Source of the DNA: RAM1 sp050247515
GTDB taxonomy: Bacteria; Pseudomonadota; Gammaproteobacteria; Burkholderiales; Burkholderiaceae_C
Assembly (NCBI GenBank): GCA_050247515.1
Contig: JBFWUB010000009.1
Location: forward strand, 1 to 64,000
Length of the DNA stretch: 64,000 nucleotides
Reading direction: 5' to 3'
In this document: positions 25,389 through 36,016 of the stretch, in pieces
How the letters are laid out: each line of letters begins with the position of its first letter
Numbering within the stretch: the stretch's first letter is position 1
Made by a program: the position numbers and the translations under genes
Notes under the pieces: generated by a model
What the model was told of the DNA's origin: nothing
Databases searched by the model: none
The model's input: the letters and a program-made list of their open reading frames with translations, nothing else

Positions 25389-27209
25389 ATGAAACCCATA
25401 GAACGAGTTGCCCAGCGCAATGTGACGGCCGGCGTGCACAAGATGACGCCTTCGGAAGCCTTCGTCGAAACGTTGGTCGCCCAGGGCGTCGACACCATGT
25501 TCGGCATCATGGGTTCGGCGTTCATGGATGCGATGGACATCTTCGCGCCGGCCGGCATTCAGCTGATTCCCGTTGTACACGAGCAGGGCGCCGCGCATAT
25601 GGCCGACGGCTATGCCCGCGTCAGCGGCCGCCACGGTGTGGTGATCGGCCAGAACGGCCCTGGCATCAGCAACTGCGTAACGGCCATCGCCGCCGCGTAC
25701 TGGGCGCACAGCCCGGTGGTGATCGTCACGCCCGAAACCGGCACCAACGGCATTGGGCTGGGCGGCTTTCAGGAAGCCAACCAGCTGCCGATGTTCCAGG
25801 AATTTACAAAGTACCAGGGCCACGTGACGCATCCAGCGCGCATGGCCGAATTCACCGGCCGCTGCTTTGATCGCGCGTTGTCGGACATGGGGCCTACCCA
25901 GCTCAACATCCCGCGTGACTATTTCTACGGCGAAGTGCAGTGCGAGATTCCGCAGCCGGTCCGCATCGAGCGCGGCAGCGGCGGCGAGCAAAGCCTGGCC
26001 GAAGCTGTCGAACTGCTGGCCACCGCGCGCTTCCCCGTGATTCTGGCCGGTGGTGGCGTGGTGATGGGGGATGCTGTGGAGGAGTGCAAGGCACTGGCCG
26101 AGCGTCTCGGGGCGCCGGTCGTTACCGGTTACCTGCGCAACGACGCTTTTCCTGCGAGCCATCCGCTATGGGCTGGCCCCCTCGGCTATCAAGGGAGCAA
26201 GGCGGCGATGAAGCTGATCGCGCGCGCTGACGTGGTGCTGGCGCTCGGCTCGCGCATGGGCCCATTCGGCACGCTGCCACAGCACGGCCTTGACTACTGG
26301 CCCAAAGAGGCGAAGATCATCCAGGTAGAGGCGGACCATACGAACCTAGGGCTTGTAAAGAAGATTACCGTCGGCATCCACGGCGATGCAAAAGCGGTGG
26401 CGGTTGCGCTGCTCGGCCGCGTGGCGTCCCGCACCCTTGCTTGCGATGCATCGAGCGCCGACCGCCAGTCTCAAGTTCAGCTGGAGAAGCGTTCGTGGGA
26501 GGAAGAGCTCTCGGGCTGGACCCATGAGCGCGATCCGTACAGCCTTGACATGATCGAGGAGGCAAAGCGGGAGCGCACCTTCAACGGCGGCGAGTACTTA
26601 AATCCGCGGCAGGTGCTGCGCGAGCTCGAGAAGGCGATGCCGCCGCGCGTGATGGTGTCGACCGACATCGGCAACATCAATTCGGTGGCCAACAGCTACC
26701 TGCGCTTCGAGGAGCCGCGCAGCTTCTTCGCGCCCATGAGCTTTGGCAACTGCGGCTACTCACTGCCGACGATCATCGGTGCCAAGCAGGCGGCCCAGGA
26801 TCGGCCAGCAGTGGCGTATGCGGGCGACGGCGCGTGGTCCATGAGTATGGTGGAAGTCATGACCGCTGTGCGGCACGACATCCCGGTGACGGCGGTGGTT
26901 TTCCACAACCGCCAATGGGGCGCGGAGAAAAAGAACCAAGTGGACTTCTATAGCCGCCGCTTCGTTGCGGATGAGTTGGTGAACACGAGCTTCGCGGAAA
27001 TCGCACGCAGCATGGGCGCCGAGGGCATCGTCGTCGACCGACTCGAAGACGTGGGCCCAGCGTTGAAGCGGGCCGTTGACCTCCAAATGAACGAGCGCAA
27101 GACGTGCGTCATCGAGATCATGTGCACCCGAGAACTGGGCGACCCTTTCCGCCGCGACGCCTTGCGCAAGCCCGTACGCCTGCTCGAGAAGTACCGCGAC
27201 TACGTTTGA
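25389..27209 (+). CDS. xsc: Sulfoacetaldehyde acetyltransferase
   Basis: A 606-residue thiamine-diphosphate enzyme with the Xsc pattern rather than that of acetolactate synthase: FGIMGSAFMDAMDIF, HEQGAAHMADGYARVSG, the GIGLGGFQEANQL segment, and the ThDP motif GDGAWSMSM...NRQWG. Xsc converts sulfoacetaldehyde plus phosphate to acetyl phosphate and sulfite, the key step of taurine and isethionate use. The ATG follows AGGAGATCGC. An additional ATG sits 18 codons on, at the MTPSEAF motif. The pta gene follows after six bases, a pairing seen in many taurine degraders. Confidence 0.9.
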   Translation: MKPIERVAQRNVTAGVHKMTPSEAFVETLVAQGVDTMFGIMGSAFMDAMDIFAPAGIQLIPVVHEQGAAHMADGYARVSGRHGVVIGQNGPGISNCVTAIAAAYWAHSPVVIVTPETGTNGIGLGGFQEANQLPMFQEFTKYQGHVTHPARMAEFTGRCFDRALSDMGPTQLNIPRDYFYGEVQCEIPQPVRIERGSGGEQSLAEAVELLATARFPVILAGGGVVMGDAVEECKALAERLGAPVVTGYLRNDAFPASHPLWAGPLGYQGSKAAMKLIARADVVLALGSRMGPFGTLPQHGLDYWPKEAKIIQVEADHTNLGLVKKITVGIHGDAKAVAVALLGRVASRTLACDASSADRQSQVQLEKRSWEEELSGWTHERDPYSLDMIEEAKRERTFNGGEYLNPRQVLRELEKAMPPRVMVSTDIGNINSVANSYLRFEEPRSFFAPMSFGNCGYSLPTIIGAKQAAQDRPAVAYAGDGAWSMSMVEVMTAVRHDIPVTAVVFHNRQWGAEKKNQVDFYSRRFVADELVNTSFAEIARSMGAEGIVVDRLEDVGPALKRAVDLQMNERKTCVIEIMCTRELGDPFRRDALRKPVRLLEKYRDYV

Positions 27210-27215
27210 GTCGCC

Positions 27216-28163
27216 ATGCTCGCCGAGGTGAATTCAAAGGCCGCGCCCGCGCGGCCGCACCTGGAGCGTCTGGTGGCGGCCGCTCGGAAACGCGGGCCGC
27301 TGCAGGTGGCCGTGGCGTATCCATGCGACGCCTTGACGATGGAGGCTGTAGCGCTCGCCGCGGCCGCCGGCCTCATCCAGCCGCTGCTGGTCGGTCCCCC
27401 GGAGCGCATCGCGCGGGCGGCGCGCGCCGCGGGCGTGCCCGTTGGCGATTGGGAGCGCCACGCCACGCCGGATGACCCGGCCGCCGCGGCGGCCGCGGCC
27501 GTCGCCCTGGTGCGCCAAGGGCAGGCGCGGGCGCTCATGAAGGGCAGCCTGCATTCCGACGATCTTCTCGCCGCTGCAGTGGCGCGCGAATCTGGCCTGC
27601 GCCATATGCGCCGCGCCAGCCATGTGTTCGTGATCGATGTGCCGGGGCACGTCGGCCCGCTACTGTTCACGGACTGCGTCGTCAACATTGCCCCGGATCT
27701 GCTGGCCAAGCGCGATATCGCACAGAACGCGATCAACTTTGCGCACGCGCTAGGGATCGTGAGGCCGAAGGTGGCTGTCTTGTCCGCGGTAGAAACTGTC
27801 AATCCGGCGATTCCCAGCACGCTGGACGCCGCGGCACTTTGCAAGATGGCTGACCGTGGGCAGATCCAGGGCGCGCTACTCGATGGACCACTGGCGTTCG
27901 ACAATGCGATCTCCGCCACCTCGGCGCGCAATAAGGGAATCTCGTCGGAGGTGGCCGGTGCACCCGACGTGCTACTGGTCCCCGGACTCGAAGCCGGGAA
28001 CATGCTCTACAAGCAACTGGTGTACCTGGCCAATGCCGAATGCGCCGGCGTCGTGCTCGGCTTGCGGGTGCCTGTGGTACTGACCAGCCGCTCGGATTCG
28101 GTGAGCAGCAGGGTTGCGTCCTGTGCACTCGCAGTGCTCGTGGCGAGTGGTGGCCAACTATGA
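27216..28163 (+). CDS. pta: Phosphate acetyltransferase (short form)
   Basis: A 315-residue phosphate acetyl/butyryl transferase of the short type without regulatory N-terminal domains. Characteristic segments are ALMKGSLHSDDLLAA, HVFVIDVPGHVGPLLFTDC, the NIAPDLLAKRDIAQNAINFA helix, GALLDGPLAFDNAIS, and the end VPVVLTSRSDS. It should turn the acetyl phosphate made by Xsc into acetyl-CoA. Next to xsc and in the same orientation this completes carbon recovery from a C2 sulfonate. Confidence 0.9.
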   Translation: MLAEVNSKAAPARPHLERLVAAARKRGPLQVAVAYPCDALTMEAVALAAAAGLIQPLLVGPPERIARAARAAGVPVGDWERHATPDDPAAAAAAAVALVRQGQARALMKGSLHSDDLLAAAVARESGLRHMRRASHVFVIDVPGHVGPLLFTDCVVNIAPDLLAKRDIAQNAINFAHALGIVRPKVAVLSAVETVNPAIPSTLDAAALCKMADRGQIQGALLDGPLAFDNAISATSARNKGISSEVAGAPDVLLVPGLEAGNMLYKQLVYLANAECAGVVLGLRVPVVLTSRSDSVSSRVASCALAVLVASGGQL

Positions 28164-28180
28164 ACGAGACGGCTCTCTGT

Positions 28181-29368
28181 TCAAACGGCAGCGCCGTAGC
28201 TGGGGTCACGTTCCGGCCCAGCCACGATGCCGGCGTCAAAAAGCCTGCCGATTTCGGCTGATCTCAAGCCGAGCAATCGCGCAAGTACTTCTTCGGTATG
28301 TTGACCGAGCGCGGGCGCCGGTTGCACTTCATCGCGCGACGCGCCGTCCAGCCGGACCACCGGTCCCTCCGCGCGATGCGTGCCGATGCCTGGCGTGGTG
28401 ATGCGTTCGAATACCGGGTTTGCCAGCGACACGCGAGGGTCGTTCTCGACCAAATCGCGGACCGTCAGACACCGGTCCCAACACACCCGGTGCTGGTCGA
28501 AGACACGCTCAATCTCGGAAAAATCCCGCTGAGAACACCAGCTTTTCGATATGGTGTGCGATCAACTCCCGTGCATTGAATCGGCTGGTTTCGTCCATGA
28601 CCGCGAATGTCGTGTCCAGTTCGCAGGCCTTGCACAACGCGATCCATTGAGTCGTGGAAATGCCGGCAACCTGCACCCGTTGGCCATCGGCAGTATCGAA
28701 GTCTCGCCCAAATGCGCCGTAGATGTAATTGCCCAACGAGGGCCGATCTTGCCCCAGCAATTCCGCTTCCACCATCAAGCCCAGGTGCGAGAGAGTGGCG
28801 ACGACATCGGATAAGGCCAGCCGCAGCTCGGCGCCTTCACCCGTTCGGGCACGCTGTGCAACTGCCGCCATCAGCGAAGGCCATTTGGTAGGCGCATGCA
28901 ATGTCCCAAGCTGGCAGCGTGTGGTTGACCGGCGCTTGAATGCTTCCATGACTGGTCATTGCGGGAAAACCGGTCGCCGCGTTGACGGGTAGTCGACGGC
29001 GGTAGTGCCATTGCCGCTGATTGTGCCGGTGATGAGGTCGGGCCGCTCGACACTGAGCGCGGCGTGCGACAACCAAGGTGTGCCGATGTTCGTCAACAAT
29101 ACGCAACCGGCTTCCCCGGGTGTGCGACGACCATCGCGCGCAGCAATTCGCGGCCTTCGGGCCGTCGGAAATCAATGGCAACCGAGCGTTTGCCCTTGTT
29201 CAGGCCAGTCCAGTACAGGCTGCGGCCGCCGGGCATTCTGGGCATGCGAGCGTAATCAATACCACCGCCGATGAGGTCGACGCGGATCACCTTCGCGCCG
29301 TATTGCGCCAGCGTCAGCCCCGCGAGCGGTGCTGCAATGAAGGCGGAGCTTTCGATCACGCGCAGGTG
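28181..29368 (-). pseudogene. CaiB/BaiF CoA-transferase pseudogene, several frameshifts
   Basis: Minus-strand pieces in different frames add up to one family III CoA-transferase. The N-terminal part (from 29368) reads LRVIESSAFIAAPLAGLTLA and WTGLNKGKRSVAIDF. A middle part (28509-28949) has VNHTLPAWDIACAYQMAFA in one frame and LRLALSDVVATLSHLG in another. The C-terminal part (28181-28486) holds EVQPAPALGQHTEEVLARLL. At least two or three frame changes separate them, so no product is expected. It lies downstream of pta on the opposite strand. Confidence 0.8.
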
Positions 29369-29399
29369 TGAATGAGTGGGTTCGTGATGGAAACTCTGG

Positions 29400-29882
29400 G
29401 CCGCCTTGCAACAACACCTTGCCGCTGCGTCCCTCCGCCTGAGCGTGCAGGACTGCCTCGGTGATCCTGTCCAGCGGGTAGGACGCTTCCACGGCAGTAT
29501 GCAGCGCGCCATCGTGGACCATAGGAATCAGCCGTCCGTACAGTGCACGTACGTCCCCTGCGTCCAACCGATCGAGTAGGTGTCGCGTCGATCTCAACGC
29601 ACGCTCGAAGGCTGGCTCATTCACCGCATGCGCCAACAGCGTCAGCGGCATCGGGCCCTCAGCACGAGCGAGGAAGTCCAGCACATGCCGGGCATCGTCG
29701 TCATCCTGGATGACCCGCCAGGCTGATGCGTATATCGTCTGGATGTCGCCGTCGAACGTCATTGCGCCAGCCAACAGATCCACACGACCTTGTGCATCCG
29801 CGTTGCGCAAGGCCTCGATCAGGTAACGGGTGACCAGGGGGTGCCCATGAGACAACTCCCTACTGCTGTTCTGCGAGTTCAT
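29400..29882 (-). pseudogene. Chimeric ORF: ATPase-like fragment joined to an MDR reductase tail
   Basis: The frame starting MNSQNSSRELSHGHPLVTRY begins like a helical part of a large NTPase (EALRNADAQGRVDLLAGAMT, then HVLDFLARAEGPMPLTLLAH). After about 105 codons it switches to the end of a zinc-less quinone oxidoreductase: GALHTAVEASYPLDRITEAV followed by HAQAEGRSGKVLL. The two halves belong to unrelated families, so this is a rearrangement junction rather than a gene. The identity of the first half is uncertain. Confidence 0.55.
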
Positions 29883-29913
29883 GGGTGACACGCGCTTGAC
29901 GGACAGGGTGCCC

Positions 29914-30153
29914 ATGACGGCGTTGCCTTACGCCGATGAGGGGCTCAAGAAATACATCCGCTACAGCGTGCTGGGTCACAAGTCGGGTGATGACGTAAAC
30001 GTCAAGCACTTGCACACCGCGAAGCAAGAAATGGCCGCGCTGGTGGCGGCTGTCGAGTTCGGCTTGCCGGTGATCGCCAAGTTCGACATTGAGCACGGCC
30101 TGAATCGCGTGAAGGTCATCCTGGCAAAGACGCTGGGCACGCGCAGCGGATGA
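29914..30153 (+). CDS. Hypothetical protein, 79 residues
   Basis: An open frame MTALPYADEGLKKYIRYSVL with the further segments VNVKHLHTAKQEMAALVAAV and GLPVIAKFDIEHGLNRVKV. I do not recognise it. The composition looks protein-like, with alternating charged and hydrophobic residues, but it lies in a stretch of gene debris between a chimeric ORF and an IS701-type remnant, so it could be a fragment of a larger gene. No clear ribosome site precedes it; a GACAGGG is about 8 bases upstream. Confidence 0.35.
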   Translation: MTALPYADEGLKKYIRYSVLGHKSGDDVNVKHLHTAKQEMAALVAAVEFGLPVIAKFDIEHGLNRVKVILAKTLGTRSG

Positions 30154-30439
30154 TGATATGGAGCCGCTGAATGAGGTGTGACGCCCTGCCGGGGTGGCAT
30201 CGCTCCACGATAAGTATTTAGCATCGAGGGGTCACGTCTGCCATGCAGGAGCCCGCATTCGCTCACGTCGCCGCTTGCACGATGTGTGGCCGGCCAGGGG
30301 CCATCCACAGGCTTGTTCTGTCGGCGCATGCGCGTCCACGGCTGACTCGAGAGTGGGAAGTCCGAGTTGCCGTAGTCTTGGAGAGTGTTCAATGGCTTGG
30401 CTATTCTTACTGTGTCAGCCTTTACGTTTACGCGCAGGC

Positions 30440-31195
30440 AGCACCGGCATCGAGGCGACGTCGCGAGCAAGGCTGCGGCGATACGCAGCCTCGAGGTTGT
30501 CATGGATGATGGGACGTGGCGCTGCGTGCGCTGGGCTGCCGCGAGGCTTGTAATGCGTGGGTAGGGCAGGTCCCGAGCGGCGTGCGGAGTTTTTTTATCG
30601 GCGCCCTCTGGGCGCCGAAGCTGTTGGGCCATCAAGAAGGCAGCGATGCTCAAGCTCGCGTAATGGTGAAATCCCCGCCAGCCTCTGCCTTCGTAGTGCC
30701 CCAGTCCCAGTTCCTGCTTGAGATCCTGGTAGTCGCGCTCGATGCGCCAGCGCATCATCTTGGCTTCAAAGACCAAGCGCTGCAGCGGCACCTCCTGTGG
30801 CAACGTGGACAGCGAGTACTTCATGGGCTCGCGGTGGCCTTCGGGCCACTCGATGAGCAGCCACTCCTCGGGGCGCAACTGCTTGCGCTCATTGTCCCGG
30901 GTGCGCCTTGCGCCATCAATCGCTCAATCTGAGCCAGCGCGATCGCCGGCTTGGTCGCTAATTGCACGCCTTGGGGAACGCCAGCCTTCTCGCGCCGCGG
31001 CATGTCTTCGGCCCAATCCTTGGGCAGGTACAAGCTCAAGGCCACGGGCAGGCTGCCCGTCTGGCACGCCAGCGAGACGCTTACCGCCACCTGGCAGTTG
31101 TCCTGTTTGCCCAGCATGCCGCAGTACTGCCGGGCCACGCCCACAGAGTGCCGGCCCTGCCGATCCACCAGCCGCCATCGCTGAAGGAGCCTACA
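30440..31195 (-). pseudogene. IS701-type transposase remnant
   Basis: Two parts of an IS701-family transposase are seen on the minus strand. The first (from about 31190) reads DRQGRHSVGVARQYCGMLGK, QDNCQVAVSVSLACQTGSLP, PLYLPKDW-like and EDMPRREKAGVP. After QIERLMAQGAP about 100 residues of the usual catalytic middle are missing, and in another frame the C-terminal part follows: RPEEWLLIEWPEGHREPMKY, then MRWRIERDYQDLKQELGLGH and EGRGWRGFHHYASL. The N terminus is lost too. The element is dead and its inverted repeats were not identified. Confidence 0.75.
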
Positions 31196-31264
31196 TTGTG
31201 GCTACATAAACTTCTGGCCAAGAAAAAAGCTAGCGGTTACTCACACGATAGCCATTATAGATTC

Positions 31265-31313
31265 TGGTGGCGCTTCACGGATTCGAACCGCGGACCTGTG
31301 GATTATGATTCCG
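31265..31313 (-). other. 3' fragment of a CAU-anticodon tRNA (attachment-site remnant)
   Basis: On the minus strand this is the last 49 bases of a tRNA: anticodon loop with CAT, T arm with GGTTCGAATCC, acceptor strand AAGCGCC and ACCA. No matching 5' acceptor GGCGCTT is found in the expected place, so it is not a full tRNA. A 3' tRNA fragment is what site-specific integrases leave at one end of a genomic island. The repeated motif GGGGGTACGC / GGGGGACTG just beyond it (about 31350-31370) could be integrase arm sites. Confidence 0.6.
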
Positions 31314-31448
31314 ACCGTGTCGGAATAGGTGCTTGCTCGACATTAAGTATGGGGGTACGCTTGGGGGACTGAACTTTGCGATGGCATGAAAATGCCCCGC
31401 AGATCAGGTACTTAGGCTCCCGATACTGCTGCCACCTGCTCCGATCTC

Positions 31449-31588
31449 CTACTTCGCAAGCTTGGCCAACCATTTGTCGGCCGCAGCCGCGGAGATGCGT
31501 ATTGCGCGGCCGATCTTGATCACTTGTAAGTTTCCGCGCTGGATATGCAGGTAGGCCGAACTGCGACGCAGAACTCCTTGAGCGTCAT
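31449..31588 (-). pseudogene. AlpA-like excisionase gene, frameshifted
   Basis: The minus strand reads MTLKEFC in one frame. After a shift it continues in another as LRRSSAYLHIQRGNLQVIKI and GRAIRISAAAADKWLAKLAK with a stop at 31449. This is the typical helix-turn-helix of small AlpA/excisionase proteins carried by integrative islands. Because of the frame change it is probably inactive. No integrase gene remains in the window. The stretch 31589-31916 around it holds only a repeated GCGGGACT motif (31804-31825), which may be arm-type sites. Confidence 0.6.
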
Positions 31589-31916
31589 GAGCTGCCGTGT
31601 GTCGTGCGCTTTTAGGCGATCTGGGCGCTCAATGCTTGTTTCGCGGCCGCTGGTCCCACTACTTTTCAATTGCGGGTGGAGTGGGACGCCCCAGCATCCA
31701 CATCGGCGATGCTGTACAAGGGGCGACGTGCGGCGCGACCGCGCCACACGAATCAGCGAGGCGCCAATGAGCTACTGACATCCCTACCCTTGTCGCCGAA
31801 AGCGTGCGGGACTTTTGCGGGACTCGCCGCTCGAAAACACCCAAAAACACCGGAGTTTGTGCTCCACTTTGCAGCCACTGCTCCAAGAAAATCAACAACT
31901 TACGGATACGCCGCTA

Positions 31917-31962
31917 GCTACGAACCAAGGGGTCGTGGGTTCGATTCCTGCCAGCCGCACCA
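31917..31962 (+). other. 3' fragment of tRNA-Arg (ACG), island right border
   Basis: The sequence from GCTACGAACC to GCCGCACCA is the anticodon-to-CCA half of a betaproteobacterial tRNA-Arg with anticodon ACG. The 5' half is absent; the bases before it do not fit a D arm. The gene's own terminator follows at 31974-32009. This is the expected structure where an island has integrated at a tRNA 3' end, leaving a duplicated 3' part on the far side. It marks the likely junction between accessory DNA (left) and core genome (right). Confidence 0.7.
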
Positions 31963-31973
31963 TCAAAAGAGAA

Positions 31974-32009
31974 ATGGACTTGCGCCGAAAGGCGCAAGTC
32001 CATTTTTTT
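31974..32009 (+). terminator. Rho-independent terminator after the tRNA-Arg fragment
   Basis: Perfect 13-base stem (ATGGACTTGCGCC with GGCGCAAGTCCAT), GAAA loop, then a run of seven T counting from 32003. It is probably the native terminator of the tRNA-Arg gene whose 3' end precedes it. Confidence 0.9.
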
Positions 32010-32126
32010 AGGCTGTGCCCGGCCATCACGTAGGCCGAGTCCTGCATGAGCGTCGGCATTTGTCCTGCAAGTCAATGCGGGTCCGTGGGCTTTTGCGGAC
32101 CGGGTGTGGGGCGGCACGATAGCTTG

Positions 32127-32420
32127 ATGCGTTACACCCGCCAGGAATATGCCAAACTGTTTGCCGCGCATGAGCGCATCGCGGTAGCCCAGCAGGACTA
32201 CGACCGTTTGCGCTCAGCCTACCTCCAGGTCGCGCGCCATGAACCCGACCATGAGGTGGCGCTGGCACTCATCGGGGCCGATGTGGACCGGGCCCATGCC
32301 GCGCTGCAGGCCCTGGTAGGCTTGCGGCCCTTCCCCACGGCGCTGGAGCCCAGCCAGGTGTTGCGACGCCAGGTAGCCGCCGAAAATGAAGACGACCATC
32401 ACAAGGCGGTCAATCAATAA
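32127..32420 (+). CDS. Hypothetical protein, 97 residues
   Basis: A short, mostly helical protein: MRYTRQEYAKLFAAHERIAV, then AQQDYDRLRSAYLQVARHEP and VDRAHAALQALVGLRPF. I do not recognise the family. No signal peptide or membrane segment is seen. It is the first gene on the core side of the island border and its end overlaps a DUF2177 remnant on the other strand by 11 bases. Codon use is like that of its neighbours. The ATG at 32127 is the best start; an upstream ATG in the same frame has no protein-like sequence behind it. Confidence 0.5.
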   Translation: MRYTRQEYAKLFAAHERIAVAQQDYDRLRSAYLQVARHEPDHEVALALIGADVDRAHAALQALVGLRPFPTALEPSQVLRRQVAAENEDDHHKAVNQ

Positions 32421-32598
32421 GCCCGAACTGCTCTGCGCGCAGGGCCAGTTGATGACGGGTTTGCCTACGGCAGCGCGCTGCCATCAGATGGCCAATGCCT
32501 TGCTGGTACCAGTCGCGCGCGATCCACAACAGCCAGACCATGTCCAGCACAAACAGGGTCACTGCAACAGCAAGATAGGTAAGGGCAGTTCGGCTCAT
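32410..32598 (-). pseudogene. DUF2177 membrane protein, N-terminal fragment
   Basis: MSRTALTYLAVAVTLFVLDM followed by VWLLWIARDWYQQGIGHLMA is the first transmembrane hairpin of a DUF2177 protein. The family then has three more membrane helices, but here the frame turns into unrelated sequence (ARCRRQTRHQLALRAEQFGL) and stops after 62 codons. The gene has been cut, probably by a deletion. Confidence 0.6.
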
Positions 32599-32607
32599 GG
32601 GGCCATG

Positions 32608-32751
32608 TTACGTGGGCTGCCGTGGCGCGGCCTGGAGGCTGCCTTGCACGGCATGCTGCCAGGCGGCACGGGCTGCCTCGCGTGCCTCGGCCCATGTGAG
32701 CCGTGAGCGGCCCTTGACCCGCTGCCAGTCATCCCGCAGTGCCGAGTATTG
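32608..32751 (-). pseudogene. C-terminal fragment of a small conserved protein
   Basis: The minus strand can be read as QYSALRDDWQRVKGRSRLTW and AEAREAARAAWQHAVQGSLQ with a TAA at 32608-32610. The pattern WQRVKG-S-LTW-EA--A-RAAW is that of the end of a family of small stress-type proteins I have seen in Burkholderiales, normally about 90-110 residues long. Upstream the frame enters a large perfect palindrome, with no start codon and no further similarity. It is likely a fragment. Confidence 0.4.
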
Positions 32752-32781
32752 TTGGCGCGCGGCTGCGCAGCCGCGCGCCAA
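32752..32781. repeat. Perfect 30-bp palindrome
   Basis: TTGGCGCGCGGCTGC is followed directly by its exact reverse complement GCAGCCGCGCGCCAA, centred between 32766 and 32767. There is no loop and no T run, so it is more like a repetitive extragenic palindrome than a terminator. It lies 66 bases before greB on one side and at the break point of the small-protein fragment on the other. Confidence 0.8.
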
Positions 32782-32846
32782 AAGCGCACCTTGCTGTAGG
32801 AGAGGCTCAACGACTGGCCGGACCTGAGGGCGCTATGCTTGGCGCC

Positions 32847-33416
32847 ATGAGCAAGGCCTTTACACGTGAAGCCGATGGCGGCGACGAGGACGACGATGGC
32901 GGCGCACCCGCGCCCCTGCCTGCGGGCAGCCGCAACTACATCACGCCCCAAGGCTATGCGCGCCTGCGTGCCGAACTGCTGGACCTGATGGACAACGAGC
33001 GCCCCAAGGTGGTGGAGGCGGTGCACTGGGCCGCCCGCAACGGCGACCGCTCCGAAAACGGTGATTACATCTACGGCAAGAAGCGGCTGCGAGAGATTGA
33101 CCGGCGCATCCGCTTCCTGACCAAACGGCTGGAGATCGCCGAGGTCACCGATCCGGCCGCTCACCACGGGAGCGACCAGGTGTTTTTCGGCGCGACCGTG
33201 ACCTACGCCGACGAATCGGGGCTTGAGCGTACTGTCACCATCATGGGCATCGACGAGGCCGACAGCGCGCAGGGGCAGGTGAGCTGGATATCGCCCGTGG
33301 CGCGCGCATTGCTGAAGGCCCGAGAGGGCGACGTCGCCCGGTTGGTGACCCCTGCCGGCGCCCAGGAAATTGAATTGCTCAAGGTAAGCTACCCGGCGCG
33401 GACGCACGGCGCCTGA
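32847..33416 (+). CDS. greB: Transcript cleavage factor GreB
   Basis: A 189-residue Gre factor. The N-terminal coiled coil carries the acidic tip between GDRSENGDYIYGKKRLREID and RRIRFLTKRLE, and the C-terminal FKBP-like domain ends in WISPVARALLKAREGD. GreB enters the RNA polymerase secondary channel and rescues backtracked complexes. The GreB-specific YGKKRLREID pattern distinguishes it from GreA. An acidic 20-residue N-terminal extension (GGDEDDDGG) precedes the conserved domain. An ATG four codons earlier (32835) is also possible. It is convergent with spoT, with 14 bases between stops. Confidence 0.93.
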   Translation: MSKAFTREADGGDEDDDGGAPAPLPAGSRNYITPQGYARLRAELLDLMDNERPKVVEAVHWAARNGDRSENGDYIYGKKRLREIDRRIRFLTKRLEIAEVTDPAAHHGSDQVFFGATVTYADESGLERTVTIMGIDEADSAQGQVSWISPVARALLKAREGDVARLVTPAGAQEIELLKVSYPARTHGA

Positions 33417-33430
33417 GGCGCAAACGGACC

Positions 33431-35698
<2,268 letters not shown>

Positions 35699-35741
35699 GT
35701 CCAAATGGTAACTTGCGCGCGCCAAAGCAGTGTTCCAAAAC

Positions 35742-35770
35742 AAAAAAGCACCGCGCGGGCGGTGCTTTTT
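35742..35770 (-). terminator. Terminator or attenuator between rpoZ and spoT
   Basis: Read on the minus strand, AGCACCGC-CCGC-GCGGTGCT forms an 8-base stem with a four-base loop, followed by TTTTTTG and more T. It follows rpoZ by about 25 bases and precedes the spoT start by 44. It probably ends part of the gmk-rpoZ transcripts and sets the level of spoT. The complementary A run on the other side also lets it act for the opposite strand. Confidence 0.75.
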
Positions 35771-35794
35771 GGCGGCAAGTGCTTGTAAGCGGGC

Positions 35795-35998
35795 TTAACC
35801 CGGAACCTTCTTGAGCATTTCCAGGCCGATCTTGCCTTCGGCGATTTCGCGCAGGGCGGTCACGCCCGGCTTGTTCTTGCTTTCGATCTTGGCGGCGTGG
35901 CCCTGGCTGAGCATGCGGGCACGGTAGGTGGCCGCCAGCACCAGCTGGAAGCGGTTCGGGATTTTTTCGAGGCAGTCTTCAACGGTAATGCGGGCCAT
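35795..35998 (-). CDS. rpoZ: RNA polymerase omega subunit
   Basis: A 67-residue omega subunit with the conserved start MARITVEDCLEKIPNRFQLV and the segment AATYRARMLSQGHAAKIESK. It helps to fold the beta-prime subunit and, in proteobacteria, forms part of a ppGpp site. It sits between gmk and spoT, an order common to most proteobacteria. Confidence 0.97.
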   Translation of the reverse strand: MARITVEDCLEKIPNRFQLVLAATYRARMLSQGHAAKIESKNKPGVTALREIAEGKIGLEMLKKVPG

Positions 35999-36016
35999 GG
36001 GAAATACTCCGGTGGA

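Noticed and set aside
31265..31313. Complete tRNA gene
   Set aside because: The 5' acceptor strand and D arm are missing; only the 3' half is present.
31917..31962. Complete tRNA-Arg gene
   Set aside because: Only the anticodon-to-CCA part is present; the preceding bases do not fold into a D arm.
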